A stretch of DNA of 49,794 nucleotides, from positions 1 to 49,794 of the forward strand of contig JAFMEA010000012.1 of assembly GCA_017856985.1 (NCBI GenBank), read 5' to 3'. A program made the position numbers and the translations under genes. Shown here in pieces: positions 17,341 to 25,783 of the stretch. Position 1 is the stretch's first letter, and each line of letters opens with the position of its first letter. The notes under the pieces were generated by a model. The model did not search any database and was not told the origin of the DNA. It saw only the letters and a program-made list of their open reading frames with translations. Source of the stretch: Planktomarina sp. GTDB lineage: Bacteria > Pseudomonadota > Alphaproteobacteria > Rhodobacterales > Rhodobacteraceae.

Positions 17341-18132
17341 ATGGCACAAAGTGCAAATTTGAATGTAATGATTGCAACGGCCCGAAAGGCTGGTCGCGCA
17401 TTGGCAAAAGATTTTCGTGAAGTGGAGAACCTGCAGATATCAGTAAAAGGGGCCGTAGATTTCGTGTCACGGGCAGATATTTTTGCTGATAAAATCGTTA
17501 GGGAAGAGTTGACCACCGCACGGCCTACCTATGGGTTTTTGGCTGCTGAGCAGGAAGAAGTGGAAGGTAAAGATCCAACGCGTAGATGGATAGTTGATTC
17601 ATTAGTTGGAACCACAAACTTTTTGCATGGAATGCCACATTATGCTGTGACTATTGCCCTGGAACACAAAAATGAAATAATTGCAGGTGTAATTTATGAT
17701 GCTGCCCAAGATGAATGCTTTTTTGCGGAGAAGGGGCAGGGCTCTTGGATGAATGAAACTCGCCTCCGGGTGTCGGGGCGGAGTTCAATGATCGAATGTG
17801 TTTTTGCAACAGGCTTGCCTAGTGCAGGTCAAGATGGATTACCGCAAAGTTTGCGAGAGTTGGCACATATTCTTCCAATTACAGCTGGCATTCGGAGCTT
17901 GGGCGCAGCAGCTCTTGATCTAGCTTACGTTGCTGCTGGACGTTTTGATGGCTTTTGGGAGCGAAGTCTCAAACTTCCAGAAATGGCGGCGGGCACTATT
18001 ATACTTAGAGAAGCAGGGGGCTTTATCGAGTCTATTGACCCAAAAGCCCATTTTTTGAAAGATGGAAATGTGATCTGCTCAAACGATCAAATTTTTTCCA
18101 AGTTCGCGATGACTGTTAGGAAAAGTTCTTAA
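17341..18132 (+). CDS. SuhB/inositol-monophosphatase-family protein, active site altered
   Basis: A 263-residue protein that follows the SuhB fold from end to end, with VSRADIFADKIV, GVIYDAAQDE, GAAALDLAYVAAG and REAGG all in place. The phosphatase metal ligands are largely lost. The usual EE of the GEES motif reads AE (Ala69-Glu70). DPLDGTTNF reads DSLVGTTNF, so Asp86 stays and the second Asp is Val89. WDMAAG reads PEMAAG, with Glu214 replacing the catalytic Asp. By comparison with human IMPA1 (Glu70, Asp90, Asp93, Asp220) three of four carboxylates are changed. The frame is intact, so it is probably retained for a non-catalytic role; E. coli SuhB acts in rRNA antitermination. A TPR protein gene follows. 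Confidence 0.9.
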   Translation: MAQSANLNVMIATARKAGRALAKDFREVENLQISVKGAVDFVSRADIFADKIVREELTTARPTYGFLAAEQEEVEGKDPTRRWIVDSLVGTTNFLHGMPHYAVTIALEHKNEIIAGVIYDAAQDECFFAEKGQGSWMNETRLRVSGRSSMIECVFATGLPSAGQDGLPQSLRELAHILPITAGIRSLGAAALDLAYVAAGRFDGFWERSLKLPEMAAGTIILREAGGFIESIDPKAHFLKDGNVICSNDQIFSKFAMTVRKSS

Positions 18133-18184
18133 AATAATAAATGATGGGCCTTGACACAGACCATTTTCGGAACAGTTAGCCATC

Positions 18185-18724
18185 ATGAAAAATTTATTTG
18201 CATTGCTTCTAGTATCAATGGCTTCCTCGGCGTGTGCTGTATGTCCAGGTAACGTTTTGATAGAACAAGGGCTGGATCAAAACTACGAAAAGCTCAAATC
18301 AGCAAAGCTTCAGTCAGAGGCGCAGGCAGTAGTAGGTAAACTTTGGGAGCTTTGGACAAAAGCTCCTGACGATAAGGCGCAAGAACTTTTGAACAGTGGT
18401 ATGTCGAGAATGCGTCAAGGAGATTTAAGGAAAGCAGAAACTGAGTTAACCAAATTAATTAATTATTGTCCAAATTATTCTGAAGGCTACAACCAGCGTG
18501 CCTTTACACGGTATCTGGCGTTTGATTTTGAAAATGCTTTGCCTGATCTCATCAGGGCTCTAGAATTGCGTCCGCGCCATTTGGGTGCCCTATCCGGTAA
18601 AGGTCTTACTCACAAAGCCATGGGTCAGGAATTAGAAGCCGAAATAGAATTCCGAAAAGCATTATCTTTAAACCCGTTTATGCCCGAACGAAATATGATC
18701 CCTAATGTGGGTGTGGACTTATAA
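18185..18724 (+). CDS. Exported tetratricopeptide-repeat protein
   Basis: A 179-residue protein with a signal peptide (MKNLFALLLVSMASSACA, likely cleaved after ACA). From about residue 75 it has two or three TPR units, around AETELTKLINYCPNYSEGYN, ALPDLIRALELRPRHLGAL and AEIEFRKALSLNPFMPER. TPRs mediate protein contacts in the periplasm; the partner is unknown. The ATG follows the SuhB-like gene by 52 nt, so the two may be cotranscribed. tRNA-Leu lies downstream. Confidence 0.85.
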   Translation: MKNLFALLLVSMASSACAVCPGNVLIEQGLDQNYEKLKSAKLQSEAQAVVGKLWELWTKAPDDKAQELLNSGMSRMRQGDLRKAETELTKLINYCPNYSEGYNQRAFTRYLAFDFENALPDLIRALELRPRHLGALSGKGLTHKAMGQELEAEIEFRKALSLNPFMPERNMIPNVGVDL

Positions 18725-18771
18725 AAAATCTGGCTTTACACGCCCTTGGATATGCCTATGTTCGCGTCACC

Positions 18772-18857
18772 GCCCGCGTGATGGAATGGTAGACATAGAG
18801 GACTTAAAATCCTCAGGCTTAACGGCCGTGCCGGTTCGAGTCCGGCCGCGGGTACCA
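18772..18857 (+). tRNA. tRNA-Leu (anticodon TAA)
   Basis: An 86-nt class II tRNA. The acceptor stem GCCCGCG pairs with CGCGGGT. The anticodon stem-loop GAGGACTTAAAATCCTC has TAA. A long variable arm, T-arm GGTTCGAGTCC, discriminator A and encoded CCA follow. Confidence 0.97.
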
Positions 18858-18977
18858 TGAATTTTATGATGATAATGAAAGTCCGGATTTAAAGTTGGAT
18901 GCTGACAAGTCCTAGCGATAATGCACTGACATCTACCTGATCAACAAAATACAAAATTTTTAACAAAATACTTAAGG

Positions 18978-19814
18978 TTAGATTTTATTTCTTTTGGCAA
19001 CTAGTCGGATGCCTGAAATTGCTGAAGTAGCAAAGAATTCAACAATTTTACTGTAAAAATGTTTTTTAACTTGAAATGCATCTGCGCCGTGTAGGTTTAT
19101 GAATTTTTCCTTATTTTTTAAGAACATATTTAGTCGCTCTGATGTAAAGGCAAACCAATCCGGAGCCATATTTTCAGCTGAAACTATTTCAAAGCCAGCA
19201 GCAATTAAACCATTTAAATAAGTGTTTTCATCAATGAGTGAATTAGCAAATAATTCTTTATTTAATGAGGCAAGGTCGGCGTCTTTATAAGCTTTCCCCT
19301 GAATCAAATCTTCAATAAAAATAGTCCCATCTAATGAGATGAGATTATATATTTTTTTTGTGAAGAACTCTCTTTTGGGAATGTGATATAATGCCAACCA
19401 ACTAACAACATGGTCAAACTTGAAGTTTTCAAATTCGGCTTGCAGGAAGTCGTCTTGTCGGTGTGTTACAAATGAATTTAGCCCACATCTTTTGGTAATG
19501 CTTTCGCCAACGCTGTTAAAGTCGCTTTGTAACTCGAGGGCGATTACTTTAGCCTCTGTTTTTCCAGCGATAAACCTTGATGGACCGCCCCAGCCAGCGC
19601 CAATTTCCAGAACACTTGCATTTTTCTTAATAGCTAAAGCATCTATTGCAAGCTGAACGCTGGCAGCCCCGTGGTAATGAAGCTGATCTATTTTACAAAC
19701 TTCATTAAAATCAAGAGTGGATCCTGGCTCAAAACCTAATGCTGAGAGTTCGGCAACTATACTGTCCGCTTCTGCGTATAATTTCATATCTTTTACATTT
19801 AAATTCGCCAACAT
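18978..19814 (-). CDS. Class I SAM-dependent methyltransferase
   Basis: A 278-residue methyltransferase. Motif I is VLEIGAGWGGPSRF (about residues 90-103), the post-I acid lies in KVIALELQSDF, and DHVVSWLALYHIP marks motif II. The N-terminal segment LDFNEVCKIDQLHYHG, and the C-terminal extension that reaches residue 270, resemble small-molecule N-methyltransferases of the sarcosine/dimethylglycine and phosphoethanolamine group. The substrate is not certain. It starts 20 nt after metG ends, so it is likely expressed from the metG transcript. Its AT-rich, lysine-rich composition differs slightly from neighbouring genes. Confidence 0.8.
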   Translation of the reverse strand: MLANLNVKDMKLYAEADSIVAELSALGFEPGSTLDFNEVCKIDQLHYHGAASVQLAIDALAIKKNASVLEIGAGWGGPSRFIAGKTEAKVIALELQSDFNSVGESITKRCGLNSFVTHRQDDFLQAEFENFKFDHVVSWLALYHIPKREFFTKKIYNLISLDGTIFIEDLIQGKAYKDADLASLNKELFANSLIDENTYLNGLIAAGFEIVSAENMAPDWFAFTSERLNMFLKNKEKFINLHGADAFQVKKHFYSKIVEFFATSAISGIRLVAKRNKI

Positions 19815-19834
19815 TTTTTCCTGTCAAAATAGTT

Positions 19835-21547
19835 TTAGTCGCGAAGACCAGAAAACTTTTCATTCCAAGTTAAGCGCTGTTCATCGGTAATTTTAGTAAA
19901 CAAATTGTCAGGAACAGTGAAGATATCGCCTGCTTTAAGCTGTTCAAGAGTATCCGTTATAGATTCTGGCCATGGTGGCCTGTTTTGTCCCATTGCTGAT
20001 TGTAATATTTCTGAAGCGTCTGGGATGAATGGCTCAGATAGCTGCCCATATAGAGCTATCAAATTTAGAGACATGCGAACGGTGGCTGCTGCTGCATTTG
20101 GATCGTCTTTAAAAATGGCCCAGGGCTCGGCGGATTGCAGATACTCATTTCCAAGCACCCAAATCGCTCTTAATTCAGCGGCTGATTTGCGTACATCTAC
20201 AGCTTCCATATGGTTTTGATATGCATCCAGGCGTAATTGTAAATTATCAATTAGGTTTTGTTCGCGTTGTCCATACTCACCCCCCGAAGGGACTACTTCA
20301 CCAAATTTAGACCGGCAAAACTTTGTCACTCGCGATACAAAATTACCCAGTACATCGGCTAAATCTTTATTCACATCAGTTTGGAAGTTCTCCCAAGTAA
20401 ACTCACTATCGGAAGACTCTGGGGCATGACTTAAAAGCCACCAACGCCAATAGTCTGACGGTAATATTTCCAACGCTTGATCCATAAATATGCCACGACC
20501 CTGACTGGTACTAAACTGGCCGCCATCATAATTTAAGTAATTAAACGATTTGATATAATCTACCAGTTTCCATGGTTCGCCAGATCCTAAAATTGTAGCA
20601 GGAAACGATAATGTATGGAACGGGACGTTATCTTTACCCATGAATTGATAATATGATACATCGTCAGCACCTTTATCAGTTCGCCACCAGCGCTCCCAAT
20701 CACTGCCCTTGCCTGCGTCTACCCACTCTCTTGCGCATGCAATATATTCGATGGGAGCATCAAACCAAACGTAAAATACTTTATCTTCCATACCTGGCCA
20801 CGCCTGATTTCCTTTGCGAACGGGTACGCCCCAGTCTAGATCGCGGGTAATTCCTCTATCTTGCAAACCATCCCCATCGTTCAACCATTTTTTGGCAATG
20901 GAAGTAGTCAGGATTGGCCAGTCTCTCTTTTCTTCAATCCAAGCATTTAATTTTTCGCGCAAATATGACTGCATTAAATAAAGGTGACGTGTGCTACGAA
21001 CTTCCAAGTTTTCAGATCCAGAAATTGCTGAGCGCGGTAAAATGAGGTCAGTTGGGTCTAATTGTTTAGTACAATTTTCGCATTGATCCCCACGCGCCTT
21101 TTCGTAACTACAATTGGGGCAGGTTCCTTCAATGTATCTATCTGGTAAAAAACGGTTATCAGCGTGAGAGTAAATTTGTTTCTCATCTACTTCCTTGATA
21201 AAACCTTGATCTAAAAGACGGCCAGCAAAATGCTGCGTAAGTTCTTTGTTTTGTTCAGATGAGCTGCGACCAAAGTGATCAAATGACAGGCGAAATCCGT
21301 CTGCTATTTTTGCCTGAACCTCATGCATTTCAGTGCAATAATCCGCTATAGGTTTTCCTGTTTTGGCGGCGGCTAGTTCGGCTGGCGTGCCATGTTCATC
21401 AGTAGCACAGAGAAATAAAACTTCATTCCCTCGAGCGCGATTATAGCGGGCGAATAAATCTGCTGGTAGCTGGCTACCGACCAGATTGCCTAGGTGTTTT
21501 ATCCCATTGATGTAGGGGATTGCAGATGTAATCAAAATTCGTTTCAT
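19835..21547 (-). CDS. metG: Methionyl-tRNA synthetase
   Basis: A 570-residue class I synthetase. The HIGH-like motif is [15 protein letters not shown] near residue 12. A zinc knuckle [17 protein letters not shown] sits near residue 140. The KMSKS-type loop reads [11 protein letters not shown]. The protein ends after the anticodon-binding helical domain and lacks the C-terminal dimerisation domain found in some MetRS. Related Rhodobacterales enzymes have KFSTS at the loop, so the Gln is unusual. No other metG copy is seen in the window. The ATG is near the MFS gene end; a methyltransferase gene follows after 20 nt. Confidence 0.95.
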   Translation of the reverse strand: MKRILITSAIPYINGIKHLGNLVGSQLPADLFARYNRARGNEVLFLCATDEHGTPAELAAAKTGKPIADYCTEMHEVQAKIADGFRLSFDHFGRSSSEQNKELTQHFAGRLLDQGFIKEVDEKQIYSHADNRFLPDRYIEGTCPNCSYEKARGDQCENCTKQLDPTDLILPRSAISGSENLEVRSTRHLYLMQSYLREKLNAWIEEKRDWPILTTSIAKKWLNDGDGLQDRGITRDLDWGVPVRKGNQAWPGMEDKVFYVWFDAPIEYIACAREWVDAGKGSDWERWWRTDKGADDVSYYQFMGKDNVPFHTLSFPATILGSGEPWKLVDYIKSFNYLNYDGGQFSTSQGRGIFMDQALEILPSDYWRWWLLSHAPESSDSEFTWENFQTDVNKDLADVLGNFVSRVTKFCRSKFGEVVPSGGEYGQREQNLIDNLQLRLDAYQNHMEAVDVRKSAAELRAIWVLGNEYLQSAEPWAIFKDDPNAAAATVRMSLNLIALYGQLSEPFIPDASEILQSAMGQNRPPWPESITDTLEQLKAGDIFTVPDNLFTKITDEQRLTWNEKFSGLRD

Positions 21548-21589
21548 TTACCCGCCTAAACATTATTTTTCCCGTTTAAACACACCTAA

Positions 21590-21615
21590 ATGAAAAGCCC
21601 AGCCCTAAGGCTTTT
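21590..21615 (-). terminator. Possible terminator overlapping the MFS stop codon
   Basis: A 7-bp stem (AAAAGCC / GGCTTTT, 8-nt loop) on the minus strand includes the MFS stop codon and runs into TTTTCATTT. It would separate the MFS gene from metG downstream. The U-tract is short and interrupted. Confidence 0.4.
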
Positions 21616-22840
21616 TAGAAGTTTCCGGATCACGCAATTTTTTGGTAAGGCGTCCAATCAAGAAAGAAGTTCTGGGTGAATAAATATAAGGTGTTTTGGC
21701 GTCTGCTATACTCCCTTTTAACATGCGAAATCCTCCAACAGTTGCTAATATTAGATGAGCTATTGCAATAAAAATGAAAAACGATTCAGTACCAAATGTT
21801 TCGATTAATAATGAGGCAGCGACGGGAGAAATTATTGCGCCAATTGCGAAATAAAATAAGAGTGCGGCAGAAAGTTCTACCCGTTCGTCGGGGGCCGCAA
21901 AATCATGAGCATGCGCTGTCGCTATTGAGTAGATTGGTACTGTGATAAATCCAAATAAACATGATGCGACAATGACCTGGTCTAAACTGAGCGCAAATAG
22001 TGATATTGTGCAGGCAGCCAAGGAGGCTACTGAGAAGCCGATGATCACCCAACGGCGGTCAAACTTGTCGGCAAGCCACCCGGAGGGATATTGAGAAATA
22101 GCACCGCCTGCTACGTATCCTGCTAAAAATAGACCAATTTGTGAGGCGTTCATGCCAAGCTCAGATCCGTAAATTGGTCCCACCATTCGGTACGCGGCTG
22201 ATGTAATTCCAGTTACTACGACTGCAGATACTGCTAAAGGTGAGCGGTTAAGTGCAAGGAGTGGGCGTAGTCGAGGCGCACTTTTTGTAACGGGGGGACT
22301 GGCTTTAGTTAAAGCCAGTGGCAACAAGGATGCACAAAAAAATAAAGTTAACAGATTGTATGCTATATAAATTTCAACATTAGCTAAGGCGCCAATCATT
22401 ATTTGGGCGCCTAGCGAAGCGGAAATGTCAACAAACCGATAAACTCCCATTGTCCGCCCGCGGTTTTCATTGGTGGCTTTGGCCTGCAGCCAAGCCTCAA
22501 TAACTGTGTAGCATCCTGCAACACATATGCCGGACGCTATTCGCATAATGGCCCAAGCGACAGGATCAACTAATAAAGTATGGCCCAGCATCCCAATCGC
22601 ACCCATAGATGAAAAGACTGCAAATGCGCGAGAATGACCAACGGTCCCCATGACGCGTGGAGCCCACCAGCATCCAATAAAAAACCCAAAGAAATGCGAT
22701 GAGCCTAAAACTCCAATTTGACCTTTGCTGAAACCTTTCTCAATTCCAGTTAGCGCGTCTAGTGGACCAACTCCACCAGAGGCGAGTTGCAATAGGATAA
22801 TAGAAAGAAAGAGTGCTGCTAAGGAGATTATGAGTCGCAT
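21605..22840 (-). CDS. MFS transporter, YcaD-like
   Basis: A 411-residue major facilitator with twelve predicted membrane helices. The MFS signature loop after helix 2 is seen as WWAPRVMGTVGHSRAF, and the second-half equivalent as PSGWLADKFDRRWVI. The conserved EAWLQAKATNENRGRTMGVY segment is typical of the YcaD/MFS group. The substrate is unknown. The gene stands alone between the ImuA-like gene and metG, all on the minus strand, with a hairpin at its 3' end. Confidence 0.85.
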   Translation of the reverse strand: MRLIISLAALFLSIILLQLASGGVGPLDALTGIEKGFSKGQIGVLGSSHFFGFFIGCWWAPRVMGTVGHSRAFAVFSSMGAIGMLGHTLLVDPVAWAIMRIASGICVAGCYTVIEAWLQAKATNENRGRTMGVYRFVDISASLGAQIMIGALANVEIYIAYNLLTLFFCASLLPLALTKASPPVTKSAPRLRPLLALNRSPLAVSAVVVTGITSAAYRMVGPIYGSELGMNASQIGLFLAGYVAGGAISQYPSGWLADKFDRRWVIIGFSVASLAACTISLFALSLDQVIVASCLFGFITVPIYSIATAHAHDFAAPDERVELSAALLFYFAIGAIISPVAASLLIETFGTESFFIFIAIAHLILATVGGFRMLKGSIADAKTPYIYSPRTSFLIGRLTKKLRDPETSKKP

Positions 22841-22936
22841 TACCTCACTTTCTACCTTGGCTTTGTTATAGACAAGTAGCTTCCTGATTATGACGAAATA
22901 AAAATTTAGTAATATTGGCCTCCGTCAAATACTTTT

Positions 22937-23548
22937 TTAAGATTTTGAGGGTGAGGCAGTATAACAACCAGCTTGGTAGGATAAGTGCCAGCTGTTAGGA
23001 GGCTCCCGGCGACTGCGCATACGCTCAAGTTGCCATATATTTTTGATGCCTTGGTGTCGCGCCGCAAGATGCCATCTACTTTCAATTCCAGGCGCTCCTC
23101 CATGGCCGGGAGTTAATAATAGGCCAAGGGGTGAATACTTACCTTCTGCTGTACCAGTCTCCGTTGCTAAATTTAAACGCCTTACTGGTGTAAGTGCTGG
23201 AATGCCTGGTAGATCGGCTATAACAAGTGGTACGATCCCACTTCGCAAAACTTCCTCCATAGTCCACAAGATGTCTTCAGAACGTTTTGGGTTTATAAAG
23301 GTCAGACGGCCGGGATTTATAAATGACATCACCCCATCTGAGTGTAGAAAGTCTGTGTTCCATTCCGGGGTTATCCAAAAGATATGTCCTTGGAGTTTTT
23401 GTGCAATCATCACTGCTAGGCTACGACGGTTTGGACCGCAAGCTTCATGTACTCGTCCTAATGCTAAGTTAATATTTGGCCATAGTTCAATCAGTGATGG
23501 TGAGTATTCTTTTTTAGTCAGAAAAGTATTAGAATCAGTTTTAATCAT
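22937..23548 (-). CDS. ImuA-like RecA-fold protein
   Basis: A 203-residue protein resembling ImuA, the SulA/RecA-like accessory factor of mutasome-type translesion synthesis. The segments ALGRVHEACGPNRRSLAVMI, DILWTMEEVLRSGIVPLVIA, LTPVRRLNLATETG and GAPGIESRWHL follow the family. The P-loop position reads ACGPNRRSLA, so ATP binding is doubtful. ImuA usually sits with imuB and dnaE2 under LexA control, but neither is next to it here. The start at 23548 has no strong Shine-Dalgarno site, so it is provisional. Confidence 0.7.
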   Translation of the reverse strand: MIKTDSNTFLTKKEYSPSLIELWPNINLALGRVHEACGPNRRSLAVMIAQKLQGHIFWITPEWNTDFLHSDGVMSFINPGRLTFINPKRSEDILWTMEEVLRSGIVPLVIADLPGIPALTPVRRLNLATETGTAEGKYSPLGLLLTPGHGGAPGIESRWHLAARHQGIKNIWQLERMRSRREPPNSWHLSYQAGCYTASPSKS

Positions 23549-23648
23549 AGAATGTATTTAAAATGTTCTTACTTTGTTCTCAATGGTACTTTTAGCTTGC
23601 GGCTCAATATTCTTTAGCTAGCTTATTGCTAAGAAAAGGATACCAAAA

Positions 23649-24692
23649 ATGAAAATGAACAAATTAGGGGGTACTGGCATCACAGTATCCGACTTATGTC
23701 TTGGTACAATGACCTATGGAACGCAAACGGCACAGGATGATGCTTTCACTCAAATGGACATGGCCCTGGAGGCCGGAATTAACATTTTTGATACCGCCGA
23801 AATGTACCCCGTAAATCCAATCGAAGCTAGTACGCAGGGTGCTAGTGAAGAAATTTTAGGCAACTGGTTTAAAGCAAGTGGAAAACGGGAAAAGGTTGTT
23901 TTGGCTACAAAACATTCTGGTGAAGGGTTGTCTCATGTTAGGGACGGGGCACCAATTACACCTAGCTCGATCCCGAAGGCAATTGAAGGAAGTTTAAAAC
24001 GTCTGAAAACGGATTTTATTGATTTATATCAGTTTCATTGGCCCAATAGAGGCTCCTATATGTTTAGGAAAAACTGGCTTTATGATCCGTCAAAGCAAAA
24101 CAAAGAAGAAACGCTACAGAATATTCATGACTGTCTTGGTATGCTAAAGTCCGAAATTGATAAAGGAAGAATTCGTACTTTTGGTCTTTCAAATGAAAGT
24201 GCTTGGGGAACTGCACAGTGGGTACGTGGATCTGAAGAAGGTCATGGACCCCGCGTGGCAACGATTCAAAATGAATATTCTTTAATGTGTAGAATGTATG
24301 ATACTGATTTAGCTGAGTTGACTGCAAATGAAGATGTTGGGCTTCTCGCTTTTTCTCCTTTAGCAGCTGGATTACTTACCGGTAAATATGCTTCTAAAGC
24401 AGTGCCCATTGGCAGCCGTATGAGCCTTAATGAAGACCTCGGTGGACGGAATACGTTGCGTGCGCACTCAGCGGCTGACGCATACATACAGATTGCAAAA
24501 AAATATGGAATTGATTCAGTCCATATGGCTTTGGCTTGGTGTGCTGCACGGCCATTCATGACTTCTGTTATCTTTGGGGCCACTAATCGCTCACAACTTG
24601 GGCATATTATAAAAGGTAAGGATACGGTCTTGTCCGCGGAGGTCTTGGAGGACATCAACAAAACTCATAAGGCCTACCCCATGCCGTACTAA
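23649..24692 (+). CDS. Aldo/keto reductase, Tas-like
   Basis: A 347-residue TIM-barrel NADPH oxidoreductase. The catalytic tetrad is recognisable: Asp in GINIFDTAEMY with its Tyr, Lys in VLATKHSGE, and His in LYQFHWPNRG. The C-terminal cofactor region FGATNRSQL is intact. The barrel layout and length match the Tas branch of AKRs. AAGGA lies 8-12 nt before the ATG. It lies before the carnitine genes on the same strand but is separated by 98 nt with a small hairpin, so it is probably its own unit. The substrate is unknown. Confidence 0.9.
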   Translation: MKMNKLGGTGITVSDLCLGTMTYGTQTAQDDAFTQMDMALEAGINIFDTAEMYPVNPIEASTQGASEEILGNWFKASGKREKVVLATKHSGEGLSHVRDGAPITPSSIPKAIEGSLKRLKTDFIDLYQFHWPNRGSYMFRKNWLYDPSKQNKEETLQNIHDCLGMLKSEIDKGRIRTFGLSNESAWGTAQWVRGSEEGHGPRVATIQNEYSLMCRMYDTDLAELTANEDVGLLAFSPLAAGLLTGKYASKAVPIGSRMSLNEDLGGRNTLRAHSAADAYIQIAKKYGIDSVHMALAWCAARPFMTSVIFGATNRSQLGHIIKGKDTVLSAEVLEDINKTHKAYPMPY

Positions 24693-24790
24693 AAGATTAT
24701 TGTTTGCTGCATAATGCAGCTGCTAGTAGTAAAAACTCTGCCTAAATTTTCCATTAGGCACACATTATCAGGCACTAAGAGGAGATTGAT

Positions 24791-25705
24791 ATGCCACTGG
24801 AGATGAATAGAGAAGTATTTATAACCTGTGCGGTCACAGGTTCTGGTGCAACACAAGACAAGAGCCCTCACGTTCCAAGAAGCCCTAAACAAATTGCTGA
24901 AAGTGCAATATTAGCTGCAAAATATGGTGCAGCTGTTGTACATTGTCATGTACGTGATCCCGAAACAGGTGCGCCAAGCCGTGATAAAAAAATGTTCCGG
25001 GAAGTTACTGATAGAATACGAGATTCTGAAATAGATGTCGTCCTTAATCTCACAGCGGGAATGGGTGGTGATATGGTTTTTGGTGACGTTGAAAGCCCAC
25101 TTCCGCCAATTTCAGGGACTGATATGGCAGGTGCGACTGAACGCGTTGCTCATATTGCTGAATGCCGCCCTGAAATTTGTACCCTGGACTGTGGAACCAT
25201 GAATTTTGCTGAGGCTGATTATGTAATGACTAATACTCCGGGGACTTTGACTGCAATGGGACGCATGATGACCGATCTTGGTGTTAAGCCAGAAATAGAG
25301 GCATTTGATACGGGTCATCTTTGGTATGCCAAACAATTGGTAGCTGATGGTGTACTGGAACCAAATGCTTTGGTTCAACTATGTATGGGAGTTCCTTGGG
25401 GTGCGCCAGATGACCTTAATACCTTACTTGCCATGGTTAATAATGTACCTGACAACTGGACATTCAGTGCTTTTGGGTTAGGGCGAAATCAAATGCCTCT
25501 TGTGGCTGCATCTGTTTTAGCTGGTGGAAATGTGCGAGTTGGTTTGGAAGATAACCTAATGTTGGATCGTGGAGTTTTGGCTGAAAACTATCAACTTGTT
25601 GATCGAGCCAGGGAGATTATCCAAAATCTGGGTTCTCGGATCCTAGGCCCTGAAGAAGTGCGCCAAAAACTAGGGTTGGTAAAGCGCATGCCGGTAAATA
25701 TTTAA
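24791..25705 (+). CDS. Beta-keto acid cleavage enzyme (BKACE), probable 3-dehydrocarnitine cleavage enzyme
   Basis: A 304-residue DUF849/BKACE TIM-barrel enzyme. The metal-binding motif AAVVHCHVRDPETGAPS supplies two histidines, and the substrate region LDCGTMNF follows. Members cleave beta-keto acids with acetyl-CoA to give acetoacetate plus a new CoA ester. Because the next gene is an L-carnitine dehydrogenase, the likely substrate is 3-dehydrocarnitine, giving betainyl-CoA and acetoacetate. A strong AGAGGAG ribosome site precedes the ATG. The gap to the dehydrogenase is 78 nt, so an operon is likely. Confidence 0.9.
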   Translation: MPLEMNREVFITCAVTGSGATQDKSPHVPRSPKQIAESAILAAKYGAAVVHCHVRDPETGAPSRDKKMFREVTDRIRDSEIDVVLNLTAGMGGDMVFGDVESPLPPISGTDMAGATERVAHIAECRPEICTLDCGTMNFAEADYVMTNTPGTLTAMGRMMTDLGVKPEIEAFDTGHLWYAKQLVADGVLEPNALVQLCMGVPWGAPDDLNTLLAMVNNVPDNWTFSAFGLGRNQMPLVAASVLAGGNVRVGLEDNLMLDRGVLAENYQLVDRAREIIQNLGSRILGPEEVRQKLGLVKRMPVNI

Positions 25706-25783
25706 TACTCGAATGGTGTGATAGCTTCTACTTTTTATGATTTGGTAGTAATTTAGGAAACTTTAAATTGTGAGAAAATTAAC

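Noticed and set aside
23043..23561. A 172-codon plus-strand frame
   Set aside because: It is antisense to the ImuA-like gene, which matches a known family in the sense direction.
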